64,000 bases of DNA, taken from NCBI GenBank assembly GCA_030686995.1, contig CM060697.1:105213272-105277271 (forward strand), given 5' to 3'. The translations under genes were made by a program, and so were the position numbers. The DNA is from Artemisia argyi. Lineage: Eukaryota; Streptophyta; Magnoliopsida; Asterales; Asteraceae. The notes under the pieces are model-generated. The model saw only the letters and a program-made list of their open reading frames with translations. It was not told the origin of the DNA and did no database searches. Positions 22,580 to 35,605 of the stretch are shown piece after piece (positions within the stretch are counted from its first letter, which is position 1; each line of letters begins with the position of its first letter).

Positions 22580-23560
22580 CACAATCGATTCCCAATTTGA
22601 TGTTTAAACAGTTTATTTTAAATTTGATTGAGTGATTAATATAAATAAATTTGGAGGAGGGAGGGTTTGTTTCTTTCTTTCTTTTGCCTCAAGTTAAGTC
22701 AGTCGTCTTTTTTGTTTTAGTTTCATATTCACTCCTCCAATTATCCAAACTCGCTAATTTTATCCTTTTCTTCTCAACTATTCCCAAAATTATTTTTCAA
22801 AATGACATTTTTACTCTTAAATCTTAATTACTTATTTAGCTAACGATTTGAAAATACATTTAACTTTTTAATTTTTGTAGTTTCGGATAGTCATTTTTTA
22901 TTTTTGTTATTAAAACACAAAGCTCTTAAATTTTGACATTTGTGTGTATTTTGTGACCATTTTACCTTTATTTTTTTCAATTTTGAAAGATAAAATGATC
23001 ATTTTACATATATAAATAACAGACCGCGTCACTTCAATTCTCGGATACCTAAATCGCTGGTACCACGTGTTTTGACTGACAAGAAAAGCTTAAGGAAGAG
23101 GAGATGGCTTTGTGACAGGATATAGATCACGCGAACTGTCACATCTAAGGAGGATTTTATGTGTCAAAATCTTCACATGAAATCAAAGGGATCAAATTCA
23201 CCAGAATAATCATTATCACGAACAAAGTAACGCACATAAATCAAATTCTTGACAATATCATGGCAAGAACATTGTTTAAATGGAGTGTTTTAAAAGGAGA
23301 TGGCAAAATACTATAACCATAATTAGTAACATGAATGGACTCCCCCATCACCAATATACAAAGAAGGATAAATGCATTTATTAAAAACAATGCTAAAAGT
23401 AAGAAGAAGCATTTGTATTCATGTTCCAGTATCTAAAAGTGAGATCTTGTAGGGTCATGTTGTTAAACGCATGCGAAAGCAAAGTTTCTTGACCATAAGC
23501 AAAAGGGGTTGAAGTACCATGTTGAAGATCATTGTTAAAACCAAAGGGGAAAAAAAAAGG
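22580..23560. other. Upstream region of RPN3, otherwise nothing recognised
   Basis: AT-rich DNA with a TATA-like stretch on the minus strand near 22640-22648 (TTTATATTAATC) that could serve RPN3. A G-box core (CCACGTGT) lies at about 23064. No reading frame of interest. Confidence 0.35.
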
Positions 23561-23590
23561 GGGGGGGGGGGAGGGGGGGGGGGGGGGGGA
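23561..23590 (+). repeat. Poly-G tract
   Basis: About 30 G interrupted by a single A. Long G runs like this can form quadruplexes and are prone to sequencing error. Confidence 0.85.
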
Positions 23591-24322
23591 CTGAGATAGG
23601 GGTTCCTACGGGTGTCCGGGACCCTATGGATTTTTTCGATGTAGTGTTAATTTTTGAAAAAAACATCAAATTTTCTTAAATGCATCTGAAATGTACTCGG
23701 TCCATCGAAATGTTTTTCTATATTGCAGTTCCAAAAATTTATGCACCTGTTCATATTTGGTCCTGGTTCCGTCCCTGGGGGAAGGTCGTCTGTTTGGCTA
23801 TTGTTGAAACCGAATAAAAAATCGATTTTGGGGTTATTTAAGATCTTAGGCTTCATACCAATCTAATACAAAACATTGGACCTAATCATAATCAAATATA
23901 TGTTCAAAAAGATCATGATCAAATACGAATCATGGGCCTAACCAATAAATTAATCCACTAACAATAGTAAGCAAAGAAGAATTTGAAGCAATTGTGAAAC
24001 ATATTGCTTAGAAGTTCAAACAATAATACTAATCGTTTTACGTAACATAGCATGTTGTGATCTCGAGTAAAATTTTTAAAGAAAGGTAAAAGACGGGACA
24101 TGAAGGTGAAGAAGGGTAAGAGATTATAAAGAAAGTTGTTATTTTATTTTGTGTTCTCTAAGTCGTAATGAAAAAGAAAATGCATAGTATGTTTACGAAG
24201 GGGAACTGAGCTAGGGGTTTCGTGCCCGGGACCCCTATGGATTTTTTCAATGTAGTGTTAATTTTTGAAAAAAACATCAAATTTTCTTAAATGCATCTGA
24301 AATATACTTGGTCCATCGAAAG
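23584..24322 (+). repeat. Two direct copies of a ~120-bp segment
   Basis: The segment from GGGGACTGAGATAGGGGTTC to GGTCCATCGAAA at 23584-23708 recurs at 24201-24321 with about 90% identity by eye, 620 bp apart. It shares the phrases ATGTAGTGTTAATTTTTGAA and TTTTCTTAAATGCATCTGAA. It is probably a dispersed repeat, since both copies adjoin other repeats. The second copy runs into CCCGTCCCGACCCG-type words (24320-24540). Confidence 0.8.
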
Positions 24323-24764
24323 TAGTCGGTTTTTTTTGCCCGTCCCGTCCCGAAAGTAGTCGGTTTTTGCTTGTATTTTGTCGGTTTTTGACCCGTCCCG
24401 ACCCGTCTCAAATCCCGAAAATGCTAAAATTCCATCCCGACTCTCGACCCGAGAAGCTATTATTCGATTTTGGGACTATCGCTTTATGTCGGGATCAAGT
24501 TGGTTGTCGGGACTCGGGCGGTTTTGCTCACCCTAAGTTAGGGTGAGTGTGAGAGGATAAAGTGTGATGATGTAGGGTCAAAGTTGTAATTTTATAAAAT
24601 TATTGACCGTTGCTAAACGTTATGATAGTCCCTCCCTCTCCCCTTCCACTGCTCCTCCCTTCCTTTCCTCAAGAACACCCATTTTTTTCTATTTCCTTTC
24701 TTGTTCCTTTCCTTTCCTTTCTTTTCAAGTTTAATCTTGAGAACACATTACCTAACAACTAGAG

Positions 24765-25604
24765 ATGGAAGCCGAAACGATTTCTCTTGGTGGCAACATC
24801 GTCACTAAACTTAGATCCTTACCCTTCTACTTGAATCATTGAAACCAACTCACATCAAAGGCGCACTAGAGGATGCCCTCTACATACCTGTGATTGCAAA
24901 ACACAACAGCTGGACCTCCGAAACAAAAGATTATTTTGGTATCACCGGCTGGACTTTTAATCTGCAGCTCTTCCGAGCTCTGATCAGCACCATGAGGAAC
25001 CCATCCTCTGGTTGGCACGTTTTCACCCCATCCAACGACCCCTTAGGTCGCCCATTTTGGCTACTTGACTGGCATGAGACATACGCATATGCCTGGTTTC
25101 CAGAAGAAGAAAATTACGACATAGATGATGTCAATCTGGCATTCATTCTCGGAGTTCCCTGCACTCCACCAATGTCGGTGAGGGACACAGACGATTACCA
25201 ACAGTTTCCGCGGAACGTCGTTCCAGATGAAATCGATGTGAAGAAATACACTCGCAAGGTTCCGAAAAAAATTCCTAGCAATGTGGACCATCGTACGATT
25301 GAACACCACCAGCTCACACACAAGAAGACTACTCAAGTCACTTATGAGAAACCTGTTGTTCAGGTACAGGCTACCACTGCTAGCGGCTCAGGATCTGAAG
25401 CTCAGGCAGGAGCAAGAACAGAGGATTGTTCAATACTCTGCTGCAAGCTCACCAGCTATGGAGACCATTACTGAAGACATGGAGATAGAATATAGGATTA
25501 ATCTGTATAGGATTGTTGACTATAAGTACTATGCTCGTGTCGTTAGAGATGTTGATTTCAATGTGAGCTCAGCTGCGCACAAGATACTCATCTACAAGGA
25601 GTAG
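24765..25604 (+). pseudogene. Frameshifted gag/ORF1-like retroelement protein
   Basis: An ATG at 24765 opens MEAETISLGGNIVTKLRS and stops after about 25 codons. The next frame continues at once (LKPTHIKGALEDALYIPVIA), then NSWTSETKDYFGITGWTFNL, GWHVFTPSNDPLGRPFWLLD and FILGVPCTPPMSVRDTDDYQ. Near 25410-25430 the useful frame shifts again, giving YSAASSPAMETITEDMEIEY and ending NVSSAAHKILIYKE at a stop near 25604. Two frameshifts argue for a decayed gene. The composition (Trp-rich front, basic KKYTRKVPKK stretch, Ser/Ala-rich hinge) suggests a capsid-like or ORF1 protein of a retroelement, reminiscent of Asteraceae repeats, but I cannot name a family. The preceding CT-rich stretch (24630-24730) could be an untranslated leader. 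Confidence 0.5.
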
Positions 25605-26331
25605 GTCTAGGAAGTCTTTTACTGAATTCTAATTTTAATGCAATGAAATTTACTTTTCTATCCAATTATGGCTTCTGTTTCCTTAGAATAGGTTGCAGGA
25701 TTACACCCCCATATGATTAAGAGACGTTGTCGACATCTCCTCATATGGCATGTAAACCCAACAATTGTAATCAAGGAGATGATTTTTGCGAATTTTGATT
25801 ATTACACAAAAGGTTTACGTGGTGTTCGGTATGAAAGAGTAAGATGATCATAAATAAATGTTAAGACGAGGAGAGACCAGTTTACTAACTGAAATATTAC
25901 ACGTTTCGATATGATACCCAAACAGCCCACAGTAAACATGTTACCATTATATCCCCTAATCACTATGATTAAAAAGTCAGTCTTCCAGTAAGACGAATGA
26001 TACTTGACCTCGTTAAACAAAGACAAGAAAGACAAACCACAACACATGCAGCAGTTATGCAAGTGAAAACATAGCTAAATCTGGATTAAGAAAATTGTAA
26101 TACATAGTATATGATTATACATTCAAGAGTTTCCTTAGAATGATAAAAACATGAATGTCTGCAGTTGCTCGGTATCAAACTTTGTTCTTTTCACACTTTA
26201 GAAAGCCATCTAAATGTTCAACCACAAACAATTATAAAAAATTCGATTTAATAACCACATTGTCTACACGCTGTCTGAAAATTCTGATCTCATGGTCCTG
26301 AGGCAGATGTGTTGAGGTTTACAAACATCCT
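25605..26331. other. Region between the gag-like pseudogene and the RBM39-like gene
   Basis: No gene is seen. The part nearest 26331 is expected to contain the 3'UTR of the RBM39-like gene. Confidence 0.4.
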
Positions 26332-29300
26332 CTAGACGCTCTCTGGGAATTTGGTCTCGTAATCTTTGGGCAGCTGCATCAAGATTTTATCAACATTAGA
26401 TTAATTACAAAGCTAGGATGCAGTAAAGTCTAGACTGAATTTAGGTAGAGGTGGCAATATCAACCCATTTACTTGTGAATTCGTGATCAGGGTTTGCAAA
26501 TTTACTCTAATGAGTAAAACATTGAAATAAAAAAGCATCCTACAGGTGTCCACAGAATACGTTTAATTCATGAAATCTCCTAGATCATTTTATTTAAAGA
26601 GTTTTATTATTACTCCAACTATATATGTAATGTGAATGATTATTGAAACCACGATACTCTGACCAAACTGAACCAAAGTTGATTGGTTATGTTCAGAAAC
26701 ATCCATAATTTGGTTCGAGCGATAAATTAGATACCCAGCAGCAAAAAAATTCGATTCATTGTTTAGGTTGGGAAACTAGTTTTCATTTTTTTCAAATTTC
26801 CAAGCTACAGTTACCTAGTTGTAACAAGATTTATTAAGTATATATTTTTAATGTCATTTTAGAGCTTTAGTGGTAACATTAATCCAGATATTACCATAAA
26901 GGTGGCTGTTATCATCTTCCCAGCAAACCATCTCCCATGAAGAGCACGTTGGGCAGCTACTGCAGATTGAGCGTTCTCAAAACGCAAGTAGACAAATCCA
27001 GCACTGTTCCTGTTAACAAAAAACAAGCAGCCAAGTTTTGGTTTAGTAGATAAATCAATTAGTGAATTGGAAAACTATGGATCAAATCGCGTTTTGGCCA
27101 TTTATTTGAGTAACAATGTAACATGATGAGTGGAAAAATGAAATTCTAATTGCATGTTACACTTATTCAAGGTGTGGATTTAACCTACAAAATTCTAATA
27201 ATTTCCTAACAAACTGTTATGCTTAGATATGTCAAATGTGACAACCAAACTCTGGTTTTCTCGTGGTTCATTCTTGCCATGATCGAATATGACAAAAAGG
27301 ATCTAGTTCTTATGGTTCATTTTTAACACTTCTTTGGTTAATATTTTCCGGTTCAGTTTCTGAAATATATTGGTCACATACAGTGTGGTGTAATGACACC
27401 GAAAGGATTTAAGAGAAATGGTTTCACCAAACTTAACCAAATTATTATTTATCATTTTCAAGTAGACTGATAAAAAAGAAACTTACTTCTCAACGTAAAT
27501 ATGCCTCAACTTCCCATATTTTGAGGATTCAGATTGAACGTCTTCCTTGATATCCAGATCAAAATCTGGCTCGTCCTGCATAGAAAAAAGAAGTGAGTAA
27601 ACAAACTTATAATCAATTGGCAAGAATTGACTTACGAATTGTACTAACCTCCAATTCTGGATCAAACATGTTGTTCAGCAATAGACACTCACTGGGAACA
27701 CCAATGCTCTCTGCAGATGGTACAGTAACAGGTGGAACAGCAAGGGCTGCACCTGTCATTGCAGGAAGAGGAACTCCACCCCCTGTGGTTGGGATGCCCA
27801 TTGATCCAATAACACTGCAAACGTGAAAATCGTTATACACTATGAGCATATAGATGTAACCGATATTAATAAAATAAAACTATTGGTTGTAATTCGTATT
27901 AGACCTTGGTGCGGTTCCAGTACGATCCAACTTCTGCATGAGAAGTGCTCGAGAACGTGCATTCAAAGACTGAAAATCAATAGATAAAAGGTGATATGAT
28001 AATGATATTTACAACCCTACACGAAATAAAAAAAACGTCTATAGCTCTTTGTAAAAGTTGAAAGTGGGAAGATGAGGGGGTTAAAACAGGTCCTGTTTAT
28101 TGAGGGCCGAAACAGTCGGACCCACAATTTTTTCATCCATTTTTTTAATTAATAACAATAAATGTGTTATTATGATAACAATTAGAAATAGCACAAAAAA
28201 TCTGTTTGTCGAAGTTCAATAAAACAAAGAAACAGTTACTAACCAAGCCGCCTCCATCATCATCATCGAAATCACCAGGATTAACACCCATTTCTTGCAT
28301 TCCAGTTTGATCGGTAATGGCAGACACCTGCATTAATAGTTACTACTATATTACAACATAATATAAATAGATCAAAACACAAAACTATCGCTATATAAAA
28401 ATATGGTGCATTGTCACCCTACAATCTAGGCTAGAAAGATGCTCCAATAGCAAATAAACATAAACTAACTAAAGAGCATATTCTTCAAACTCCGTAGCAT
28501 ACAACCCAAGGTATATATAGAACTACTATAGACCTTAACCTTCTATCAGATATTAAGCAAGTAAACTCCGTGGCATACAACAAGATTTTTAGCATGGAAA
28601 TCAATTCCCGTAAGACAATCCATATACCTGCTCGACAGTTCCTAAAACTATATAGAAGGGTTCAAATGAAGAAATACTACTATTTTGCCAAAACAAAAAC
28701 TGCTCGACATGTAACTTGATGAATCATGGAAATTTTTACCTTCATCATTCGACCTGCAATCTCCAACTGTCCGTTCAAACTCTGTGCAGCCCTGGCATCT
28801 TCAAGTCGAGCAAACTGAATACACGCAGAAAACGTCTAAGTTTGACCAGAATAAAACCAAAACTGAATAGCTGGAAAATCGTATTGACACCATCTTAAAG
28901 TAGTAATGTAGCATACTGAGGGAAGATGGTATGGGGAAACCTTACCTGAATAAAACCAAAACCTTTACAATTCCCAGTCTCATCAGTAGGTAACTGCACG
29001 AGCTCTACGGTGCCAAATGACTCGAATACCTAAACAGAAAATGAAACTATATAGTATACGCACATCGCAGATTCAATTTCAGAAAATCATGAGAGAATGT
29101 TACTTCTGTCTTATTAACATTGAAAGACTTAACAGTCTACATATTACATTCATTAAAATATTCAGTGAAATTTATATGTCCAAGAGAGAAGGTATTACAT
29201 ATGATTTACATTTTATCAACAAAAAATAACAAATTAATTATATATATATATAATAAAGCATCAACAACGACGCCGTTTTCCCATTTGTCGCTACAGTGCG

Positions 29301-32300
29301 TTTTTCTTGGGCTTTCAATGGGCTGAAGAATTTGGTCCAATACCAGCTCACCATGTACGCTTATAAACATATACAAATTGTTGTATTTAGTGACAATAAA
29401 AGATATGCAAACGACAAAAATATTGGAGCATTAGGTGCCATGACATACCCAAGTTACTCATTCGGGGCCCACGAGGTGCCAAATCACTATAACAAACCTC
29501 CACAACTAACCCCCTCACTCACAACTAACCTCAACTTACTCAAGTCCCACCACTTACAATTTTATTTTCAAATGTGCGTTTAAAAAAAAATAATAATAAT
29601 AGAAAAAAAATCTGACAAGTTCAAATATCATAAAAATAACTATAAGAAACATATACACATTCTACAGTCTAAAAACGAATCATATCCTAATGTTAGATAC
29701 TTTCGTTTTTTAATTTGCTTTTCCATCTACCGTATTCACTTAAAGTATACTAAAAACGCTAACTACAATGCCCCGCCGCAACGCGGCGGTCCGGAGCACG
29801 ACTAGTAATTATTAATTACAAAAATTAAATATCATTATGAGTGATGTCCAAACCTGACGAAGTTGATCTTCCTTCATATTGTAATGCAGATTGCCAACAT
29901 ACAATTTTCTAGCTCCCCCTGCATACGCGCCTGTTCCACCTGCAACTCCACCAACAGTTGTTGTTGACTGCACAAGATTTTTTTCAGCTTCTGAAGGTTT
30001 AACCATCACAGGTTGACCAAGAAGAGGCTGACCAGAGAGTGCTATTGCCATAGGGACAGACATTGCATCATAAAATTCAATGTACCTGAAAATGCTAAGA
30101 TTGTAAGATACAAAACCATTTAATGAATACAACTACCAGATATGCTGATTGTTCCTAGTGTTTATTTGAGGAATAAAGAACTAGTTAGTTAGATTAAAAA
30201 TATGCTTTGAGCTAATTAGCTAAAACAATATGTTAGAAGTCTGTAAAACTGAAAATTTTTTATTCTCGAATCGAGGATATCTAGATTTATTAAGGGAAGC
30301 ACGTTTCTAGGTGCATAGTGGAATGTCATACAGCTCTTCAGCTGAATCCACACGTTTGGGGATCCTCTACCAAACAACAATGATGTCCTAAATCTGAGGA
30401 GAAATGAATATCGATGTAAAGTAGAAGAGCATACCCAACTCCTTTTGAACGTCTTGAGTTACGGTCCATAATAAGGCGCACATCTCGAACCTGAAATGAC
30501 AATTGATCCTATCAGCAACCTTCATAAAGAACAAACAAAAAGCAAAACTCTTGTTTATATAAATGCAAAAAAAGGAACGGAACCACTGCTCTTTCTATAT
30601 TTTAAAATCAAAAAATTTCCTCTTTTCAACGATTTTTATTAGAAGAGGAGTGCCACAAAAAAGATTTTGTAGTTCTCAAACATATTAACATATAATAGTC
30701 TTAGGATGTGAAGAGCCAAGCCACCACATGTCGAACCGTTGCTAAGTGAAAACTTTTGAACTGATATGCCTGACTACTTTTTTTATAAAAATCACACAAA
30801 CAGAATGAATGATTGCAGTGATTTCAAAAAGTGAACAAGTAAAGTATCAAATGCAATACAATGGAAAAAAGAGGTTCTAGAATCAACCTTGCCAGCCCTT
30901 GAGAAGAACTCGTAAACATCTCTTTCGTCGGCCTTCAAAGATATCTGGAAATTTTGTAGAAAGTAAATTAACCACATAGGAGCCGATGGTAGGGTATGAA
31001 AACTATATGATTGAAAATGTGGGCGTCACATTTAAGATACAGATGTCACTAGCATGTTCCTTTACCTGATATGCAAAAACTGTGCGCTGATCTCGTTCTG
31101 GATCTACTTCTGGCTCTACTGCTCCATCCTTTTTATCTTTATATCGCCTGCAGTAATCAACATTTGCCAGGTTTCCCATTTTAGTTTGTGATAATAACTA
31201 ATGACTAGAGCATTTGTGAACGAATAAAATGGAACAAAGGGAGCAGTCACAAATGCAAGAACTGCTTCCATTATTGTAACCGAAGCTCAAAAAAATAATA
31301 AGTTCTTCAAAACTCTATGCTTTATTGTTAAAGATTGTGAAATTGTACTGCTCAAAGTTATGAACATCTGTGTATGCAAATTCAAAAAAACCGACCTGGA
31401 GAGCAAGGTAACAATTAATAGCATACAAAACTATGTGATAATTCAGGCAACACTGAATAAAGAGGTTTTGTACCTTTTCTAATGAACCTAAGCTTACTTG
31501 AACATCAACCGATATAAATGGAAGAGTTGCATGATAATACTAGTAAGTATGTGATTTTGACCTGTTAACAGCTTTTGTTTCATGATTAGATAATGCAGAA
31601 ACCAGTAAGAGACTTGCATGATAAGAAATGCATAAAAAAGCCATAATCGGCACCCTAATCATCCTATGGTGTTTTTGTTTCAGCTTTATGATGTGTCAAC
31701 GTAGCAAGGTTGAGTATGTGCCACTTGAACAGTGTAAGAATTTCCTTTGAACAACTCTCAGTGGTTATAGACCTGAAATATGATAACATTATCCTATAAA
31801 ACGTGGCAATATAATATCCTGCAAAATATAAATGGCTCTTGATATCCCCGAGCAAGGCCTCTGTAAAGCAAAGCCCACTACTCCCACAACAGCATTTCTG
31901 CAACAGAACAGATATAAATAAGATGACGCCAGTCGAAAGGTGGAGGATAATGAGAATCATAAGATGACATCATCACCCTGCCAATACGGCCACCAACTTG
32001 AAACCCCAATCTTGAAATTTCGAGTTTTAAAGGCCTAGTAGGAAGTGTTTAGACCCATGACCTGAGTCCCTGTGCCTGACTTAGAAGCCAGAATGACCAT
32101 CTGAGGATTGCTTTAGCACATCTGCGAGTTCCCAGAATCTAGTGTTCAATATTCTATACTCAAAACAAAATTTTATATATTCACATTTCTAAGAAACTAA
32201 GATATCACAGTAACTATGTTACCAAGGAAAAGTATCTATGCTGGTAATATCAAAAACACCACTAATCAACCAATGCAGAGGGGTGAACACATACAAGACA

Positions 32301-34927
32301 AAACATATTTTCTTCCCTAGCAACAAAAAGGGCTCACTTTTAGAAGGAGGATGAATATCTCTGATATCGAACTCTAATGATGATGTGTAAGAAATTGGTT
32401 AGCATTCCTGTTATTCCACGTAATGATTACACTTGCAGACTTGCTATAACTCCAGTCCAGAAACTTATAACTTTAAAGAACTTGAAGATTACAAACCAGG
32501 CAGAGCCCTTTATGGGGTCTCAACGCGTCAATACAAAGGCCAAGTTCATCAACCAGTCCATGAGGTTGAAGAGATTTAGGCTTATTTTAGCATTCGACTA
32601 AGTAAAATTACCTTTCACAATGATTGATGCAAGAGACGAAACAGCCAAAAGCATAATGAAGTCAGAAAAGAAAAATAAAAAGAATGAATAGATGTACAGC
32701 TAAATTTTTTAAGGGAAAAACAAGACTTGCATCAGAATATGCAGAGCAATGCCCGTAAGACATGAAAAATCTACATCCCATTGGGGTAAACTGGAAAATC
32801 AAGTATGCACTTTAATATTAATAAACAGCTTCTGACGTTATTTTCATGATGTTCTACAACTTGTGCCAGTGGCAAACAATCAACATCATCTTGCAAATTA
32901 AAAACCAATTGTACACAAGTGAATATCAATTCTCAAGTGCTAGGGGTTTGTTCTCATAGATGTTGTCATGTTGAAGGATGACAAGGACAAAAGAAACTTG
33001 AATAGCACTTCTGTGGCCACAACGCCCATAGAGTTTAAAGAAAATATGCACTGAATTGTGTTTCAGCATACATCGACTTCTACTCAGACTTTAAATTATT
33101 CCACGCTATGCAGCAAGTACAAAGTTATATTCCAGTTTTTAGTATCACAATCATATTATAGTTGGTGAACGTGGGTGAAGATGACTCAAGGATGACTGTT
33201 CCGGGAGATGAGTGGACTGGTAAGGTTAGAAGAGTGAGATGCGGTCACCCGAAAACGCTTGAACATAAGAAGCCATGAAAACCTCATAAAACAGAGTGGC
33301 TAATTTGATGCTTTATATACAAGTAAAGATAACTTGCAGACAACTGAAGGTTGAAGTATGAGCCTTCCCAGGTAACCTATCTTACATGCAACGAGTTGGG
33401 ACATAGATAAACTAAATCTGTTACCTTTGCATCATCACTGTTGGCTTCCTCAAGCCCTAAACGACTCACTGAACTGACATGCTAAAGCAAAGTACCCTCC
33501 TATTCCGTATTGAAAACTCAGGATGAGTTCTAAAGAAGCTTTTTGTCCAAATTGTGGTTCCAAAGAGCTAGACAGAGACACAAACTTAACTCACATGGCA
33601 TAGATGCATTACAAGACAAGCTAATATGAGCCTAATAATTGTTGGTGGGTGCTGTAAGTTGTTATAAATAAGGCTGGTACTTCCTACCAAAGTATGTCTA
33701 GCCAATGAGCAGAGAGCGAGCACAAAATACTTTAATCACAAACAAACCCCAGAAATAAGCATTCCACATCTACCCATCCTGGAAACCAAGATCGAGGAAA
33801 GATACGTTGCACCCCATTTCTTGTATAAAACTTGCACAACTGTAACCGTTACTAAGAGTACAATATACTAGGATCACAAAGCCACGCAGCAGGGTAAACG
33901 ACTTTGGTAAACTGAATAGCATCCTAACAACTACTCAGCTCATGCAACATTTAAACAATTAATGAGCCACTAATGCCAGTCAATGAGTAATGCTAAAAAG
34001 CACTTATGCAAGCTTAACATATCTAACACGTGGAATGAGAAAATGAACCTAATATGATAAAAGTAAAAAGTACCTGCTTTCGCGTTCAGGTTCTCTGATT
34101 TCCCTTTCTTTTTCTCGATCTTTAGCCTCCCTATCACGGCTCTTCTCCCTGTCTCTATCTTTGGCCTCTCTATCACGGCTCCTTTCCCTGTCTCTATCCT
34201 TAACCTCTCTATCGCGGCTCTTTTCCCTGTCTCTATCCTTAACCTCTCTATCGCGGCTCTTTTCCCTGACTCTTTCTTTAACCTCTCTATCACGACTCCT
34301 CTCCCCATCTCTGTCTTTAACTTCTCTCTCACGGCTCTTCTCCCCATCTCTGTCTTTAGTCTCCCTATCACGGCTCTTCTCCCTGTCCCGATCATTTCCG
34401 GTTCTTTCTGACCTGCTACCACTGCGATGAGGTCGATCGAGATCTTTATCTTGCTCTTTATCCTCCCTCTCTTTCTCACTTTCACGCCCATGTTCCCTCC
34501 TTCCCCTCACACGATCCCTCTCCCTGTCCGCACCTCTGTCTCTATCTCGTTCTCTTTCTCTTTCTCTATCTCTATCTCTATCTCTACCTTTACCATTTCT
34601 CTCCTCCCTGCCCTTATCCTTATCCCTGTCTCTCGTTTCGCGGCTACTCCTATGTCTGTCTCTATCGCTCCTATCACCGTCCTTTGGAGATGAACGGTGG
34701 CGTGAAGAGCCCCTTTCTGTTTCACGATCACGCGACTCTTCCCCCGACTTTGCACGTTTTGAACTACGTTCATCATGGCTTTTCTCACTTCGATGTCTAG
34801 AGCTCTGCCTCCGTTCCTTGTCTTCTTTTTTATCAGTTTCCTCAACGCCATTAGCTCTTTCCTCTAGCTTTGGTGCTTCTGAATTTTCCACCGTTTTTTC
34901 CAAGTAATCATATTCATCAAAATCCAT
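26332..34927 (-). CDS. RBM39/CC1-like splicing factor (RS-type N-terminus, two RRMs, UHM)
   Basis: Nuclear RNA-binding protein of the CC1/RBM39/U2AF-related family, acting in 3' splice-site selection. Coding exons on the minus strand are 34927-34074, 31147-31066, 30944-30888, 30490-30435, 30085-29854, 29029-28946, 28814-28740, 28327-28244, 27969-27905, 27814-27649, 27575-27487, 27009-26895 and 26373-26332. Their sum is 2001 nt, so 666 residues plus TAG, with all junctions in phase. The layout is MDFDEYDYLEKTVE start; Arg/Asp/Glu/Ser-rich region to residue 285; RRM1 about 306-380 (RTVFAYQI, SKGVGYIEF); RRM2 about 408-482 (RKLYVGNL, KGFGFIQF); the linker SLNARSRALLMQKL; and a C-terminal U2AF-homology motif about 580-660 (AGFVYLRF and the R-x-F motif RWF). 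It closely follows the Arabidopsis At2g16940 type. Introns hold a Helitron-like insertion, and exon 1 contains a 39-bp minisatellite. Confidence 0.96.
29236..29805 (+). mobile_element. Non-autonomous Helitron-like element in intron 5 of the RBM39-like gene
   Basis: The right end has a perfect GC-rich hairpin (CCGCCGCAACGCGGCGG, 29773-29789) followed 12 bases on by CTAG and then T, the classical Helitron 3' end. The left end is placed near the (TA)n-TAATAAAGCATCAA stretch but is not certain. No helicase is encoded. The 3' end lies 48 bp from the 5' splice site of the preceding exon, which is intact. Confidence 0.75.
31148..34073 (-). other. Large first coding intron of the RBM39-like gene
   Basis: A 2.9-kb intron between the RS-like exon and the first RRM exon. 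No repeat with clear termini and no second gene is recognised; open frames inside are short and do not resemble proteins. Confidence 0.6.
34109..34381 (-). repeat. 39-bp coding minisatellite (13-residue repeat)
   Basis: Seven consecutive in-frame units of about 13 residues (consensus EKSRDREVKDRDR) span roughly residues 183-273 of the RBM39-like protein. At DNA level the 39-bp units are nearly identical, differing mostly at single bases. The period is a multiple of three, so gain or loss of units keeps the frame. Confidence 0.9.
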
Positions 34928-35605
34928 TGGATGGACGGCTAATTATCCCAACACTGAAAGGGAAAAAAAAGAAAATACAATTAAGATCTTCCGATACTAA
35001 TCATGGAAATAACATATTTGGGAATTTTCACTTTAAGATGGTTACAAACTTTGGTTGTTATCACTTGCATATAATTTACACACACACACACACAAAATGC
35101 ACTCATGAAATCAGGTCATAAACACAATAAATGGGGAAGAATATCTCGTCTGTCGGCATTATTCCGAAAAAACTAAAACAACCCAAGCACACAACAACTA
35201 ACAAGAGCCCAAAAACACTCCAATAGCCTTCTTTTGAAAACGTCAACTCTTTTCACCACAATAAATTCAAATAGCAAGCTTCCAAAATATTGATTTTTAT
35301 AAAATTTAGCCTCAAACTCATGAAAAATACGTATATGCCATTTTCCATCCTTAGTAATAAATACCATACCAAAGAGGAATCACTCAATCACTTAAAGCAT
35401 ATGCAAATTACTCTTTTGTGTCAAACCAAAACACATATTTCCTTGAACTGATTACACTAGTATTTATTGCAACTTTGCAAGTAAAGAATCCAATACTTAA
35501 ACCAGTGGTTAAGAACCAAATTGCAATTAACTATTAGTTTTAGACTTAAATCCATATACCAAAACGGCAAAACAGAATCACTTTATCACTCACGCGTATG
35601 CGTAT

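Noticed and set aside
34161..34693. Ser/Leu-rich plus-strand frames
   Set aside because: Antisense shadows of the Arg/Asp-rich coding repeat in the RBM39-like exon 1.
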